From the NCBI RefSeq assembly GCF_050574275.1, contig NZ_CP192260.1, positions 2,604,001-2,668,000 on the forward strand: a DNA stretch of 64,000 nt, written 5' to 3'. This stretch comes from Virgibacillus_F flavescens (lineage in GTDB: Bacteria; Bacillota; Bacilli; Bacillales; Amphibacillaceae). The notes beneath the pieces are model-generated. The model was not told the DNA's origin, did no database searches, and saw only the letters and a program-made list of their open reading frames with translations. Position 1 is the first letter of the stretch; every line of letters starts with the position of its first letter. Positions 1 through 9,005 of the stretch are shown here, in pieces. A program made the translations under genes and the position numbers.

Positions 1-453
1 AAATGCTTTGGCTACAACACGCTCACCTTCTTTTACTTGGCGTGTAAAGGATAATTCCGTTTTGGCAGTTAAAGCCAGTTCATCGTTAATCATAGCAACC
101 GCAAGTGAATTTGCTTGTGCAAATAAATGATGTCCCCTTGCAATTTTGTTGCGGGAGAAAACATGTTCTGCACGAATAATTAAAATGGATATGGCGCGGC
201 TATCAAGTTCTAGGTCAATTACCTCACCGATAACCTCTTCTAGCGGTAATGCTTTAACTGTTTCATTCCATGAACTGGTTGCGACAGACTTTATTCGCTC
301 GCGAAGCTCCGGAATAGCATGCTCCATTCGGTCAAGTCTGATCGTCTGTATACTGACATCAAATTTCCGTGCCAACTCTTCATCCGTGATGAAGGGAGTT
401 GCCTCTATCGTTAATATTAATGAGCGTTGACGCTCTATCTTATTCCTTTTCAT
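1..453 (-). CDS. fapR: Transcriptional repressor FapR (C-terminus outside window)
   Basis: FapR is the malonyl-CoA-responsive repressor of fatty-acid and phospholipid synthesis genes. The window holds the first 151 codons; the Bacillus subtilis protein is 188 residues, so about 35 are missing beyond base 1. The start is the ATG at 453-451. The N-terminal part is a DeoR-like helix-turn-helix (MKRNKIERQR, then ITDEELARKFDVSIQTIRLD). It is followed by the hot-dog effector domain, including the WNET and FSRNKIARGHHLFAQANSLA stretches that form the malonyl-CoA pocket in the family. It lies downstream of recG on the same strand, but has its own promoter and a FapR operator just upstream, which indicates autoregulation. 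plsX-fabD-fabG would be expected next, outside the window. Confidence 0.95.
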   Translation of the reverse strand, partial: MKRNKIERQRSLILTIEATPFITDEELARKFDVSIQTIRLDRMEHAIPELRERIKSVATSSWNETVKALPLEEVIGEVIDLELDSRAISILIIRAEHVFSRNKIARGHHLFAQANSLAVAMINDELALTAKTELSFTRQVKEGERVVAKAF

Positions 454-481
454 CTATGTCACCATCCACTGGCTACTTAAT

Positions 482-500
482 ATTATGACTTGGTACTAAT
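482..500 (-). promoter_or_regulatory. FapR operator
   Basis: On the minus strand this reads ATTAGTACCAAGTCATAAT, an imperfect inverted repeat matching the FapR box known from Bacillus fap-regulon promoters. It covers the predicted transcription start, just downstream of the -10 element. Bound FapR should therefore block initiation of its own operon. Confidence 0.85.
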
Positions 501-503
501 AGT

Positions 504-532
504 AATATATAATAGGATTATTATTTATGCAA
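504..532 (-). promoter_or_regulatory. SigmaA promoter of fapR
   Basis: The minus strand shows -35 TTGCAT (532-527), a 17-bp spacer and -10 TATATT (509-504). The -35 lies only 6 bp past the recG stop codon, so fapR can be transcribed separately from the upstream recG operon. Confidence 0.75.
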
Positions 533-537
533 ATTCT

Positions 538-2580
538 TTAATCTAGCTTTTTCTTCAAGTATGAATCATTCTCCAAGTACTTTCGCAACTCTAGATAACG
601 ATCATCCTCTTCTAATTTGTTTGACTCTATAATATCCTGAGCATCAGCACGGGCCGTTTCAAGCGCCTTATAATCATGTATCATGTCCGCAACCTTAAAT
701 TCCGGAAGTCCACTTTGTTTCTTCCCAAAAAAATCTCCAGGTCCACGAAGCTTAAGGTCTTGTTCGGATAATTCAAATCCATTATTTGTTTCAGTCATAA
801 TTTTCATCCGTTCCTTACCCACTTCCCCTTTTGGGTCAGCTATCAGAATACAATAACTTTGCTTATCGCTTCGACCAACACGTCCTCTAAGCTGATGTAA
901 TTGTGACAAGCCGAACCGTTCCGCATCATAGATAACCATTACTGTAGCGTTTGGCACATTTACACCTACTTCAACTACTGTAGTTGATACCATAACCTGG
1001 ATTTCATTAGCCGCAAATTTATTCATTACTTCTTCTTTCTCGGTTGTAGACAATCTCCCATGCATTAAACCAACTTGCACATTTGGAGGATAAAATTCCT
1101 GAAGCTGATGAAAAAGATCTACTGTATTCTGTATGTCCAATTTGTCAGATTCCTCTATCAAAGGACAAATAACATATGCTTGTTCACCTGTGGAAATCCG
1201 CTTTTCGATAAACGTTAGTACACGTTCAAAAGTATTTTCCTTTGTCCAAAATGTTTCTATTTCTTTGCGTCCAAGAGGCATCTGATCGATTAATGATACA
1301 TCCATATCACCAAAAGCAGTGATGGCCAGTGTTCTTGGAATAGGGGTAGCAGTCATAAAGAGAACATCTGGATGCAACCCTTTGTTTCTTAGTACACGCC
1401 GCTGTTCCACTCCAAATCTATGTTGTTCATCTACAATAGCAAATCCTAAATCAGCAAACACAACATCTTCCTGAATTAAAGCGTGGGTACCAATTACAAT
1501 ATCGATTTTTTGTTCCTTTATCGCTTCCGTTAGTTCTCTTCTCTTCTTACCTTTAACGGAACCTGTCAACAAGGCAATAGATGCTCGATCACCGAACATT
1601 GCAGTTAACGATTGATAATGCTGTTCTGCTAATATTTCGGTAGGAACCATTAAAGCACCTTGTCTGTCAGCTGTTATGGTGGCATAAAGACAAATGGCAG
1701 CCACTGCTGTTTTCCCTGATCCTACATCGCCTTGCAGCAATCGATTCATCCGATATGGAGACTTCATATCAGCTAGGATTTGATTTAGTGACCGGTTTTG
1801 AGCATCCGTTAACGCAAAAGGAAAGGTCTTGATAAAATCCTGTAGCTTTTGTGGATGGTAATGTTGGGCATTACCAGAGGTTGATTCCCGTTTGATTTTT
1901 CTGAGTAACTGCATCTTTAACTGGAATAATAAAAATTCTTCATATGTAAACCGTCTTCTAGCATGCTTAAGCAATATTCTATTTTCAGGAAAGTGCATGG
2001 CTGTAATTGCTTGTTTGCGCGCTGGAATTTTGTAAGCTTTTAAATACATTTCTGGTATTAATTCGACAATTTCATTTTCAGACTCTTTAAGCGCTGTACG
2101 TATCGTCTTTTTTAATTTATAACTTGTAATATCGCCCTTAACTGAATAAATTGGCTGAATAGCTGCTTGTTCTTCAGCGGGACCTTTTTTATAATTGCTT
2201 ACCGTAATCTGAAGACGATGTGCGTCCCATTTACCTGTAAGGGTTACAATATCTTCCGCTTGCAACTGCTTTTTGGCAAAGGCACGGTTAAACATAACAG
2301 CTTTTATCGCCACTCCCTCGGTTTCAACGGTGAAAGTTAGGCGGGATTTCTTTTTGCCAAAAAAAGAAAGGGAGGGATCATGGATTATCCTTCCCTCAAT
2401 AGTTACTTTGTCTTCGTGAATTAACTCTTTAAGTGGCCTAATTTCGAACACATCATAACGGTATGGAAAATAATAGAGTAAATCTTCAATCGTATAAATA
2501 TTAGCTAAAGCCAATGCCTCAGCAAATTTATCACCGACACCTTTAATGGTAGTTACAGATTCACCTAACAATTTGATCAC
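538..2580 (-). CDS. recG: ATP-dependent DNA helicase RecG
   Basis: RecG is a superfamily 2 helicase that remodels stalled replication forks and branch-migrates Holliday junctions. The 680-residue length is normal (B. subtilis RecG is about the same). Visible features are an N-terminal wedge/OB domain (roughly residues 1-250), Walker A GDVGSGKT, the DEQHRFGV Walker B-type motif, TATPIPRT (motif III), and the C-terminal LRGRVGR motif typical of RecG/Mfd helicases. It begins four bases before the sdaAA stop codon is finished (ATGA-type overlap at 2577-2580), so the two are translationally coupled. The ATG start gives the expected MIKLLGESV N-terminus. Confidence 0.97.
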   Translation of the reverse strand: MIKLLGESVTTIKGVGDKFAEALALANIYTIEDLLYYFPYRYDVFEIRPLKELIHEDKVTIEGRIIHDPSLSFFGKKKSRLTFTVETEGVAIKAVMFNRAFAKKQLQAEDIVTLTGKWDAHRLQITVSNYKKGPAEEQAAIQPIYSVKGDITSYKLKKTIRTALKESENEIVELIPEMYLKAYKIPARKQAITAMHFPENRILLKHARRRFTYEEFLLFQLKMQLLRKIKRESTSGNAQHYHPQKLQDFIKTFPFALTDAQNRSLNQILADMKSPYRMNRLLQGDVGSGKTAVAAICLYATITADRQGALMVPTEILAEQHYQSLTAMFGDRASIALLTGSVKGKKRRELTEAIKEQKIDIVIGTHALIQEDVVFADLGFAIVDEQHRFGVEQRRVLRNKGLHPDVLFMTATPIPRTLAITAFGDMDVSLIDQMPLGRKEIETFWTKENTFERVLTFIEKRISTGEQAYVICPLIEESDKLDIQNTVDLFHQLQEFYPPNVQVGLMHGRLSTTEKEEVMNKFAANEIQVMVSTTVVEVGVNVPNATVMVIYDAERFGLSQLHQLRGRVGRSDKQSYCILIADPKGEVGKERMKIMTETNNGFELSEQDLKLRGPGDFFGKKQSGLPEFKVADMIHDYKALETARADAQDIIESNKLEEDDRYLELRKYLENDSYLKKKLD

Positions 2581-3467
2581 ACTTCCTTCGATGACATCGA
2601 GATCCCGAATATTTTTCTTTTTATTTCTTCACCCGTAGGAGTTCCTGCAAGCCCACCTTCACCAGTTTCTCTCAGTGCAGACGGCATTGACTTTCCAATC
2701 TTATACATAGCACCAATAACCTCGTCACAAGGGATTCTGCTTGTAACTCCAGCTAATGCCATATCAGCCGATACAATCGCAAGTGTCGATCCACCAGCAT
2801 TTCGTTTCACGCACGGAACTTCAACTAACCCTGCAACCGGATCGCATACTAGCCCCAACATATTTTTTAATGTCATTGCAAATGCTTCTGAGGATTGTTG
2901 CGGAGTTCCCCCAGCCATTTCTACAATAGCAGCTGATGCCATTGCGCCTGCCGAGCCTACTTCGGCCTGACACCCTCCAGCTGCTCCCGAGATCATTGCA
3001 TTGTTCGCGACGACAAATCCAAAGGCGCCTGAAGTAAATAAATAACGAATCATTTGTTCCCTCGTTGGGTTTAATTGTTCTTTTACAGCAAATAGTGTTC
3101 CAGGTACACAGCCAGCACTTCCAGCTGTTGGAGTCGCGCATATGGTACCCATTGCTGCATTTACTTCGTTTGTACCCATCGCTTTACTCACAGCGTCCAT
3201 CATTAAATTTCCGGATAATGGCGTTTTTTCTTTCATATACGTTTGAATTAATACAGCATCCCCACCTGTTAAACCTGTAACAGATTGAACACCTTTAAAA
3301 CTATCCTCTATCGCTTGTTCCATTACAACCAAATTTCTTTCCATATTTGCATAAACTTCTTCACGTGATACGTTTTTAACATCCATTTCCTGACGTATCA
3401 TGACCTCTGAAATCAATATATTTTCTTTCTCTGCAATTTCTACTAATTCTGCAACCGTACGAAACAT
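2577..3467 (-). CDS. sdaAA: L-serine dehydratase, iron-sulfur-dependent, alpha subunit
   Basis: This is the catalytic alpha chain of the two-subunit L-serine deaminase, which turns L-serine into pyruvate and ammonia. About 296 residues. Conserved cysteines expected to hold the Fe-S cluster are visible in CATPTAGSAGCVPG, in VCDPVAG and in PCVKRNAGGS. An in-frame start 36 bases upstream exists, but the ATG at 3467 has an AAGGAGG ribosome-binding site ideally spaced and gives the family N-terminus MFRTVAEL, so it is preferred. It follows sdaAB by 25 bp and overlaps recG by 4 bp. The order sdaAB-sdaAA-recG is that of B. subtilis. Confidence 0.95.
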   Translation of the reverse strand: MFRTVAELVEIAEKENILISEVMIRQEMDVKNVSREEVYANMERNLVVMEQAIEDSFKGVQSVTGLTGGDAVLIQTYMKEKTPLSGNLMMDAVSKAMGTNEVNAAMGTICATPTAGSAGCVPGTLFAVKEQLNPTREQMIRYLFTSGAFGFVVANNAMISGAAGGCQAEVGSAGAMASAAIVEMAGGTPQQSSEAFAMTLKNMLGLVCDPVAGLVEVPCVKRNAGGSTLAIVSADMALAGVTSRIPCDEVIGAMYKIGKSMPSALRETGEGGLAGTPTGEEIKRKIFGISMSSKEV

Positions 3468-3492
3468 CTTGTAATCCTCCTTCTCGAGATGA

Positions 3493-4155
3493 CTAACTGA
3501 CAATCTTAGCTATTTGTATGATGTGGTCTGCATTTTCTAATTCCTTCAGAACAGCATCGTCCACATTTTGATCTACTTCGATGACCATTAATGCTTCTTT
3601 TCCCACATCTTTTCGATTTACTTCCATATGTCCAATATTAATTTCATATTTTGCTAGAATCTTAGTAACCGATGCAATTGCTCCAAAACGATCATTGTGC
3701 ATGATCAAAATTGCTGGATGATTTCCGGATAATCTTAATTCAAAACCATTGAGTTCGGTTATTTCAACTTTACCTCCGCCAATAGAAATACCCACAAGTT
3801 CCATTTCCTCTTTATCGTTCCCAATAATCAACCTTGCCGTATTAGGATGTTCGGAAGCAACATTTTCCTCGATAAATTCAATTTCCATATTACGTTCTTT
3901 TGCAATAGACAGCGCTTTACTCATTCGGATATCGTCTGTCTCAAAACCTAGCAGTCCGCCAACTAAAGCAAAATCCGTTCCATGTCCTTTATATGTTTTA
4001 GCAAACGATTCATATAGATGAATTTTTGCCCATTTCGGTTCTTCTCCAAATAAATTACGTGCTGCTTTACCAATTCTCGCTGCACCAGCTGTATGTGAAC
4101 TTGATGGACCTATCATAACAGGGCCAATAATATCGAATACTGAATTAAATTTCAA
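3493..4155 (-). CDS. sdaAB: L-serine dehydratase, iron-sulfur-dependent, beta subunit
   Basis: Beta subunit of L-serine deaminase, about 220 residues. The N-terminal part contains the signature SVFDIIGPVMIGPSSSHTAG, and the C-terminal part is an ACT domain (roughly residues 145-220) of the kind that senses amino acids. I chose the TTG at 4155: it follows AGGTGG at good spacing and yields MKFNSVFDIIG, aligning end to end with the B. subtilis protein. A GTG four codons upstream is the alternative. The gene heads the unit sdaAB-sdaAA-recG. Confidence 0.93.
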   Translation of the reverse strand: MKFNSVFDIIGPVMIGPSSSHTAGAARIGKAARNLFGEEPKWAKIHLYESFAKTYKGHGTDFALVGGLLGFETDDIRMSKALSIAKERNMEIEFIEENVASEHPNTARLIIGNDKEEMELVGISIGGGKVEITELNGFELRLSGNHPAILIMHNDRFGAIASVTKILAKYEINIGHMEVNRKDVGKEALMVIEVDQNVDDAVLKELENADHIIQIAKIVS

Positions 4156-4313
4156 AACTGACACCACCTAAACATTAATATAAACACACTAATCTATCTT
4201 CAATTATAACAAAAATTAAAGGAATAATCATCTTTATTAGACGAGGGTGGGTTATTTGCACACGATTCAAAGCACCTGTATATACTGTAATAGGAAAACG
4301 AGGGGGTATTTTA

Positions 4314-5204
4314 GTGATTTTAATATCAGGCAGAAAGATAGATTGGGAAACGCTGATCAAGGAAATTCCCGCTTCGAGTGCAGGCAGAGATATACTAAAG
4401 CTACTCGACACTAGTGCAAATGTTTACCGATATCTTTCTTTTAACGAATTGAAGGAAAACATCGTTATACGGGAGCATGTGATGAATGCTGCACGGAAGT
4501 TGAATGCTAGCAAAGCAAGCTTTTCGATATTAAGAGAATCAAAGGCAAATAGTCAGTATTGGAGCATCACAGCTCAAGGTGGCATGCGATTAAAACAAGG
4601 TGCACTTCCCTCTGCTGCAGTTACGGATATTTTCGAGAATGGCGCTAGCTACTCCTTCGAATGTGCAACTGCCATGGTAATCGTATACTACTATGCAGCG
4701 CTTCAATATCTTGGAGTTACAGCGTTTGATCGTTATTTTAACAATTTATATTTGTATAGCTGGGAAACAGATAATGATTTAGATTTAAAAATAACCAAAG
4801 AAAAGGAGCCCATTCCAGGGGATATTGTATATTTTGTTAACCCGGATAATATTGAACCACAATGGCAAGGAGAAAATGCCGTATTCCTGGACAATAACCA
4901 CTATTATGGTCACGGAATGGGGATCCTTACCAAAGAAAAAATGATGGAAGAGCTAGATAAATTGGGGATGTCAGATGCGCAAAATTCCTACATGATCCCT
5001 GATGTTGTACGACCATCATTTAATCACTGGATTTCACTGAAGAATGGCAATAGATCCAGTAATCATCATTCAAAACGTTTGCTGATTTACGAAAATATTT
5101 ACCATCACAATATGACATCGATTTCCTTTCGTTATTATTTGTTACTAGTAGCCTTTATTTATACAAGTGATGGGAAGACAACCATCTATGGAGATTTAGA
5201 TTAA
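4314..5204 (+). CDS. tgl: Spore protein-glutamine gamma-glutamyltransferase (transglutaminase)
   Basis: Tgl cross-links spore coat proteins through glutamine-lysine isopeptide bonds. The sequence ECATAMVIVYYYAAL carries the catalytic cysteine, and the downstream blocks PGDIVYFVNPD and YGHGMGIL are characteristic of the family. The start is GTG at 4314 behind AGGGGG. At 296 residues it is about 50 longer than the 245-residue B. subtilis protein. The extra length is at the C-terminus after about residue 240; whether that tail is native to this lineage cannot be judged here. Sporulation-specific expression is expected, but I did not identify its promoter with confidence. It opens an accessory block (4.2-9.5 kb) separating sdaAB from fakA, which are neighbours in B. 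subtilis. Confidence 0.9.
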   Translation: MILISGRKIDWETLIKEIPASSAGRDILKLLDTSANVYRYLSFNELKENIVIREHVMNAARKLNASKASFSILRESKANSQYWSITAQGGMRLKQGALPSAAVTDIFENGASYSFECATAMVIVYYYAALQYLGVTAFDRYFNNLYLYSWETDNDLDLKITKEKEPIPGDIVYFVNPDNIEPQWQGENAVFLDNNHYYGHGMGILTKEKMMEELDKLGMSDAQNSYMIPDVVRPSFNHWISLKNGNRSSNHHSKRLLIYENIYHHNMTSISFRYYLLLVAFIYTSDGKTTIYGDLD

Positions 5205-5209
5205 AAAAG

Positions 5210-5437
5210 TCATTTACTTTTTTTGTCTTTCAATACCCAATCAGCGAATGCTTCAATGCCATTAATGATCACTTCTTTACGGATTGAATGAAACATATCA
5301 AAATTATGATCAGCACCATACAGTTCAGTGTAAATAACTGGATTAGGCGTGGTGTTTTTCAAATTGTCTACGAAACGACGAGCACTTTCTACACGTACTA
5401 ACCCGTCCCAATCACCATGTGCAACAAAAAAAGGAGG
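5210..5437 (-). pseudogene. C-terminal remnant of an alpha/beta-hydrolase
   Basis: Reading the minus strand gives 75 sense codons without a start: FFVAHGDWDGLVRVESARRF, then a stretch ending GADHNFDMF and a C-terminal helix before TGA at 5212-5210. HGDWDGLV supplies the catalytic acid loop and GADHNFDMF the catalytic histidine loop of esterase-type alpha/beta hydrolases. A TGA lies in frame four codons upstream of the recognisable part (before the PP preceding FFVAH), and the nucleophile-elbow half of the protein is absent. It ends convergently five bases from the tgl stop codon. It is best read as a decayed gene. Confidence 0.7.
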
Positions 5438-5785
5438 TGCGTGTTTAGGTCATTTTGAAGATAGGTTAACTACGTTGACCAACTAAGAAAGAAAAGCACA
5501 AAAAATGGCAGCTCATTAATTACACTTAAGTATAAGCTAAACATTTTAAAATTCTTGGCCAATTTCTAGGTGCCATTACCGTATACAAGTACCAGTTGAC
5601 AAGTAACGCTGGGGTACAAGGTATCCATATGGTTCAGACATCTCGCTCACCTTCTTTTTATTCATGATATACTGCTTCATGCTTTAGAAATTAGTGTCGA
5701 TAATTATTTTATAAAAGCAGGATATAACGTATATTTCAGAGAATTAGTTTTACTAAATAGATATCCTAAAGAACGGAGGAAAAGT
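5438..5785. other. Decayed intergenic stretch without an intact gene
   Basis: No intact ORF is present on either strand. On the minus strand, AAGGTGAG followed by ATG near 5642 opens a short frame (MSEPYGYLVPQRYLSTG) that soon meets stops. It may be the 5' end of the same lost hydrolase gene, with the middle deleted, but I do not recognise it. The plus-strand frame of the downstream GNAT gene is open for roughly 50 codons upstream of its ATG. A good ribosome-binding site at that ATG argues against a longer protein. Confidence 0.4.
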
Positions 5786-6226
5786 ATGATTGACGCGAAA
5801 AAAATAAAACCTGAGCTGACGTACGATCTGAGACACCGCATTTTGCGGCCACACCGTCCTATTGAAGAATGTATGTATGACACAGACCATGAAGCGGGTA
5901 CATTTCATATTGGAGCGTTTTCAAATGGACAACTGATAAGTGTTGCTTCATTTTGTAACGAAACAAACCCGAATTTATCTGCTCAAAAACAATATCGCTT
6001 ACGAGCAATGGCAACACTGGAGGAATATCGCATGTTTGGAGCTGGGAGGTCGCTTGTTAACTATTCTGAAAAACTATTGAACGAATTAGCGGTCGACCTC
6101 TTATGGTGTAAGGCAAGAACCGCGGTACAAAAATACTATTCCAGGTTAGGATTTAGTGCCCAAGGTGAGGTCTTTGATTATCCTACCCTCGGTCCCCATA
6201 TTATTATGTTTAAAAAAATAAATTAA
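5786..6226 (+). CDS. GNAT-family N-acetyltransferase
   Basis: A 146-residue protein of the GCN5-related acetyltransferase fold. The start follows CGGAGG at good spacing. YRLRAMATLEEYRMFGAGRS is the conserved strand beta4 plus acetyl-CoA pyrophosphate-binding loop (an altered Q/R-x-x-G-x-G/A). The C-terminal part ends with YYSRLGFSAQGEVFDYPTLG, the usual tyrosine-containing tail. The N-terminal DLRHRILRPHRP resembles a conserved bacilli subfamily whose substrate is not established. It stands alone, so context adds no clue to the acetyl acceptor. Confidence 0.85.
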   Translation: MIDAKKIKPELTYDLRHRILRPHRPIEECMYDTDHEAGTFHIGAFSNGQLISVASFCNETNPNLSAQKQYRLRAMATLEEYRMFGAGRSLVNYSEKLLNELAVDLLWCKARTAVQKYYSRLGFSAQGEVFDYPTLGPHIIMFKKIN

Positions 6227-6493
6227 ACACTGAACAGTCAAATTCATCTGCCTCAGACAGTATGTTTACACTTTCTTTTCAAACCTCTACTGTTAAATGT
6301 TCTACACACAACAAGTATTCCTCCTCGCAATGCTGCATACTGTTCTACTATTCATGTTCCGCTTTTTTCTTCTACCATGCTAAACACTCCCTCATTTGAC
6401 TTACTCTACCGTTCCCTCTATACTATTATCTTGTGGATTATACGTTGGTATAATCGGGTGGGAGAGGGATAGATAGAATATGAGGAGATTCAT
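6227..6493. other. Upstream region of the purine permease gene
   Basis: No gene seen. A TATAAT at about 6450 with a weak TTATCT 17 bp upstream could be the promoter of the downstream permease. I looked for a purine riboswitch (the conserved TATA...GTTTCTACC core) and did not find one. Confidence 0.4.
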
Positions 6494-7780
6494 ATGCCTT
6501 ATAACAAACAAGCTCCAGGTAAAGCGCTGACAAAAGGAAATTGGCGCACGGAGATTATAGCTGGACTGATTGGTTACCTGACTACGGTATACATTGTGGC
6601 AGTAAACGGTTCAATCTTAAGCGAAGCTGGGATATCTGTTGAGAGTGGTATGATGGCAACGATTCTAGCAAGCTTTGTTGGAACCTTATTCATGGGTCTG
6701 TATGCAAAACTTCCATTGATATTAATTCCTGGAATGGGAATAAATGCGTTGTTTGCCTATTCCATTGTGGAAGGAACAGGGCTTACCTTTCAAGAAGGTT
6801 TAGCAGTAGTTATTGTATCTTCCGTATTATTTCTAATAACCGCTTTTAGTCGGTTGGGACTGATACTTAAAGAAGCGATACCGAATTCGTTGAAGCATGC
6901 GATAACTGTTGGACTAGGATTTTTCTTAATCTTAATTGGATTAGAAAAAAGCGGTTTGGTAGTTAATGGTGAACATACAATCATCGCAATTGGTGACTTT
7001 ACTTCCCCTACTGTAATCGTTAGTCTAATAACCTTGTTTTTGGCGATATTTTTATTTGTCAAAAATGTTCCAGCAAACTTTTTGATCACCATGATTAGCG
7101 GAACTGTTTTGGCTTATTTATTCGGTATTTTGGATAAAGGAACCACTACCGTTAACGTGAATGCTGAGGAATTGATATTCATCCCAGCTTTTACTGCAAT
7201 CGATGAATTGTCTTTTTGGTTAGCTGTTTTCCCATTGGCGATGATCCTTATTTTTGAAAATATGGGATTGCTACATGGACAGCTGGATATGTTAAAAAAA
7301 GAAAACCGTTACGAAAAAGCATATCGTGTAACAGCATTTTCATCGTTAACTTGTGCTTTTCTTGGAACCTCACCGACTGTTTCAGCTGCAGAAAATGCAG
7401 CAGTAATTGCGTCAAAAGGAAAAACAGGTAGAGCAGCAATCATAGCTAGTTTGCTATTTCTTGCGACTATATTTATTATTCCGTGGATATCGATTATCCC
7501 AAACACAGCAATTAGTCCGATTCTAATCATTGTAGGGGTTTTAATGGCGCAAAACATACGTCATATTTATTTAGACGATTTATCGGAAGCATTACCTGCG
7601 TTTTTAATAGCCGTTATGATTCCATTCACCTATAGTATCGCTGATGGAATGGCATTTGGCTTTATTGCTTATCCAATTGTTAAACTAGCACTTGGTAAGC
7701 AAAGAGAACTGTCATTTGTATTAGTGATCATATCTTCCCTATTTTTGTTTGATTTTTTAATGAAAGTTATAGGGTTTTAA
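6494..7780 (+). CDS. NCS2-family (AzgA-type) purine permease
   Basis: A 428-residue membrane protein with about 12 hydrophobic segments, matching the AzgA/PbuG/PbuO branch of nucleobase:cation symporters that import adenine, guanine or hypoxanthine. Diagnostic blocks are GLIGYLTTVYIVAVN near the N-terminus, PLILIPGMGINALFAYS, ITVGLGFFLILIGLEKSG, and LGTSPTVSAAENAA, the substrate-site block of the family. GAGGAG precedes the ATG. The exact purine cannot be read from sequence. A strong terminator hairpin follows directly, so the gene is monocistronic. Confidence 0.88.
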   Translation: MPYNKQAPGKALTKGNWRTEIIAGLIGYLTTVYIVAVNGSILSEAGISVESGMMATILASFVGTLFMGLYAKLPLILIPGMGINALFAYSIVEGTGLTFQEGLAVVIVSSVLFLITAFSRLGLILKEAIPNSLKHAITVGLGFFLILIGLEKSGLVVNGEHTIIAIGDFTSPTVIVSLITLFLAIFLFVKNVPANFLITMISGTVLAYLFGILDKGTTTVNVNAEELIFIPAFTAIDELSFWLAVFPLAMILIFENMGLLHGQLDMLKKENRYEKAYRVTAFSSLTCAFLGTSPTVSAAENAAVIASKGKTGRAAIIASLLFLATIFIIPWISIIPNTAISPILIIVGVLMAQNIRHIYLDDLSEALPAFLIAVMIPFTYSIADGMAFGFIAYPIVKLALGKQRELSFVLVIISSLFLFDFLMKVIGF

Positions 7781-7786
7781 TAATCG

Positions 7787-7845
7787 AAATAGCCATAGCG
7801 TACAAGTCATTTATTAAACTTGTACGCTATGGCTATTTTTCTTCT
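7787..7845 (+). terminator. Strong intrinsic terminator after the purine permease
   Basis: A perfect 21-bp stem (7787-7807 with 7818-7838) and a 10-base loop are followed by a T-rich tract. Confidence 0.92.
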
Positions 7846-8081
7846 GTTTAAGTGCGTTTTCACGCTAATAGTCGTGATCTCACTCCAATAATAACTATCA
7901 TATTATCCCATTACATACAGCCTCCAGGGTATCCTATGCACGAGGTAAATCAAATAGAACCAAATCTTTATAATTTATTATACTTGTAATTCTTGTCACT
8001 CTCTTTTAAACAAGCTGTAACCACAAAAAGTTAAATACCGTGGTACGATTAGGTTGTTAATAAATAAAGGGGGACTACATA
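7846..8081. other. Upstream region of the LysM/3D protein gene
   Basis: No ORF of interest. It contains AT-rich promoter-like stretches (TATAAT near 7970, TATACT near 7980) and AAAGGGGGA as the ribosome-binding site. Homologues such as B. subtilis yocH are under the essential WalRK system, but I could not find two correctly spaced TGTWAH half-sites here. Confidence 0.4.
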
Positions 8082-8879
8082 ATGAAAAAGTTAGTAGCTT
8101 TGTTTGTAGGTTTATTAATTATAGGGGTTGCTGCAACGACTGCATCTGCAGCAGAAAATGAATACAAGGTGCAAAAGGGTGACACTCTTTGGAATATAGC
8201 AATCGATCATCATACAAACGTGGATGAACTGATGGAGATAAACGAATTAGATTCTTCTTTGATACTTCCAAACCAAGTATTGAAAGTTAAGGAAAGTAAT
8301 ATAGAGTATTATACAGTTAAAAAAGGAGATACACTAACCCACATAAGCAAGACATATGGGAATAGCGTAACAATCGCGAACCTGAAAGAGTGGAATGAAC
8401 TACCTTCAGATTTAATCATCACCGGCCAACAGTTAGTCGTAAATGGAGAGAAACCAATACATAAGAAAGTTAAAAAAAGAACGGAACGAACGACTCATAC
8501 AACTACTCAAGTCTCAAAAAATGAATCAGCCAAAGCGAAAGAACGTAATGTTAAAAGTAAAGATGAGAGTAAGGATAAAAAAATAGATGGTCGAACATTT
8601 TCTGTAGAAGCAACTGCTTACACAGCATATTGCACTGGATGTTCAGGGATTACCGCAACTGGTGTGAATTTGAAAGCGAATCCCAATGCGAAAGTTATTG
8701 CCGTTGATCCAAACGTGATTCCGCTTGGCACAAAAGTGTATGTCGAAGGATATGGGTATGCCGTGGCAGCAGATACAGGTGGTGCTATCAAGGGGAATAA
8801 AATTGATCTCCATGTTCCGACCAAAAATCAAGCGTACAGCTGGGGTAGGCGAACGGTAAAAATAACCATTGTTAATTAA
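8082..8879 (+). CDS. Secreted LysM and 3D-domain cell-wall protein (YocH-like)
   Basis: A 265-residue exported protein. Residues 1-23 form a signal peptide (charged KK, hydrophobic core, cleavage after TASA). Two LysM peptidoglycan-binding repeats follow, at about 27-70 (YKVQKGDTLWNIA) and 75-120 (YTVKKGDTLTHIS). A lysine-rich linker leads to a C-terminal 3D domain (about 165-265) with AVDPNVIPLGTKVYVEGYG, AADTGGAIKGNKIDL and a final YSWGRRTV. The three aspartates give the domain its name and form a double-psi-beta-barrel resembling lytic transglycosylases. It most likely trims peptidoglycan during growth. It is followed by its own terminator. Confidence 0.9.
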   Translation: MKKLVALFVGLLIIGVAATTASAAENEYKVQKGDTLWNIAIDHHTNVDELMEINELDSSLILPNQVLKVKESNIEYYTVKKGDTLTHISKTYGNSVTIANLKEWNELPSDLIITGQQLVVNGEKPIHKKVKKRTERTTHTTTQVSKNESAKAKERNVKSKDESKDKKIDGRTFSVEATAYTAYCTGCSGITATGVNLKANPNAKVIAVDPNVIPLGTKVYVEGYGYAVAADTGGAIKGNKIDLHVPTKNQAYSWGRRTVKITIVN

Positions 8880-8938
8880 CTCAGTATCAATCAAAATTTC
8901 TTGTTACTAAAGCGAAATCGAAGTCATTGTGTGAAGAG

Positions 8939-8975
8939 CCGCCATTAGTTTTAAACTGATGGCGCTTTTCTTTTT
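8939..8975 (+). terminator. Intrinsic terminator after the LysM/3D gene
   Basis: GCCGCCATTAGTTT pairs with AAACTGATGGCGC (one G-T pair), followed by TTTTCTTTTTG. Confidence 0.8.
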
Positions 8976-9005
8976 GATCCAAATATACAGCGTCTCTAAG
9001 GTCCC

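Noticed and set aside
5640..5785. N-terminal extension of the GNAT gene
   Set aside because: The frame is open, but the sequence does not resemble the family and CGGAGG marks the ATG at 5786.
6227..6493. Purine riboswitch before the purine permease
   Set aside because: The conserved core and loop sequences are absent.
7846..8081. WalR binding site before the yocH-like gene
   Set aside because: TGTAAT occurs, but no second half-site at 11-bp spacing was found.
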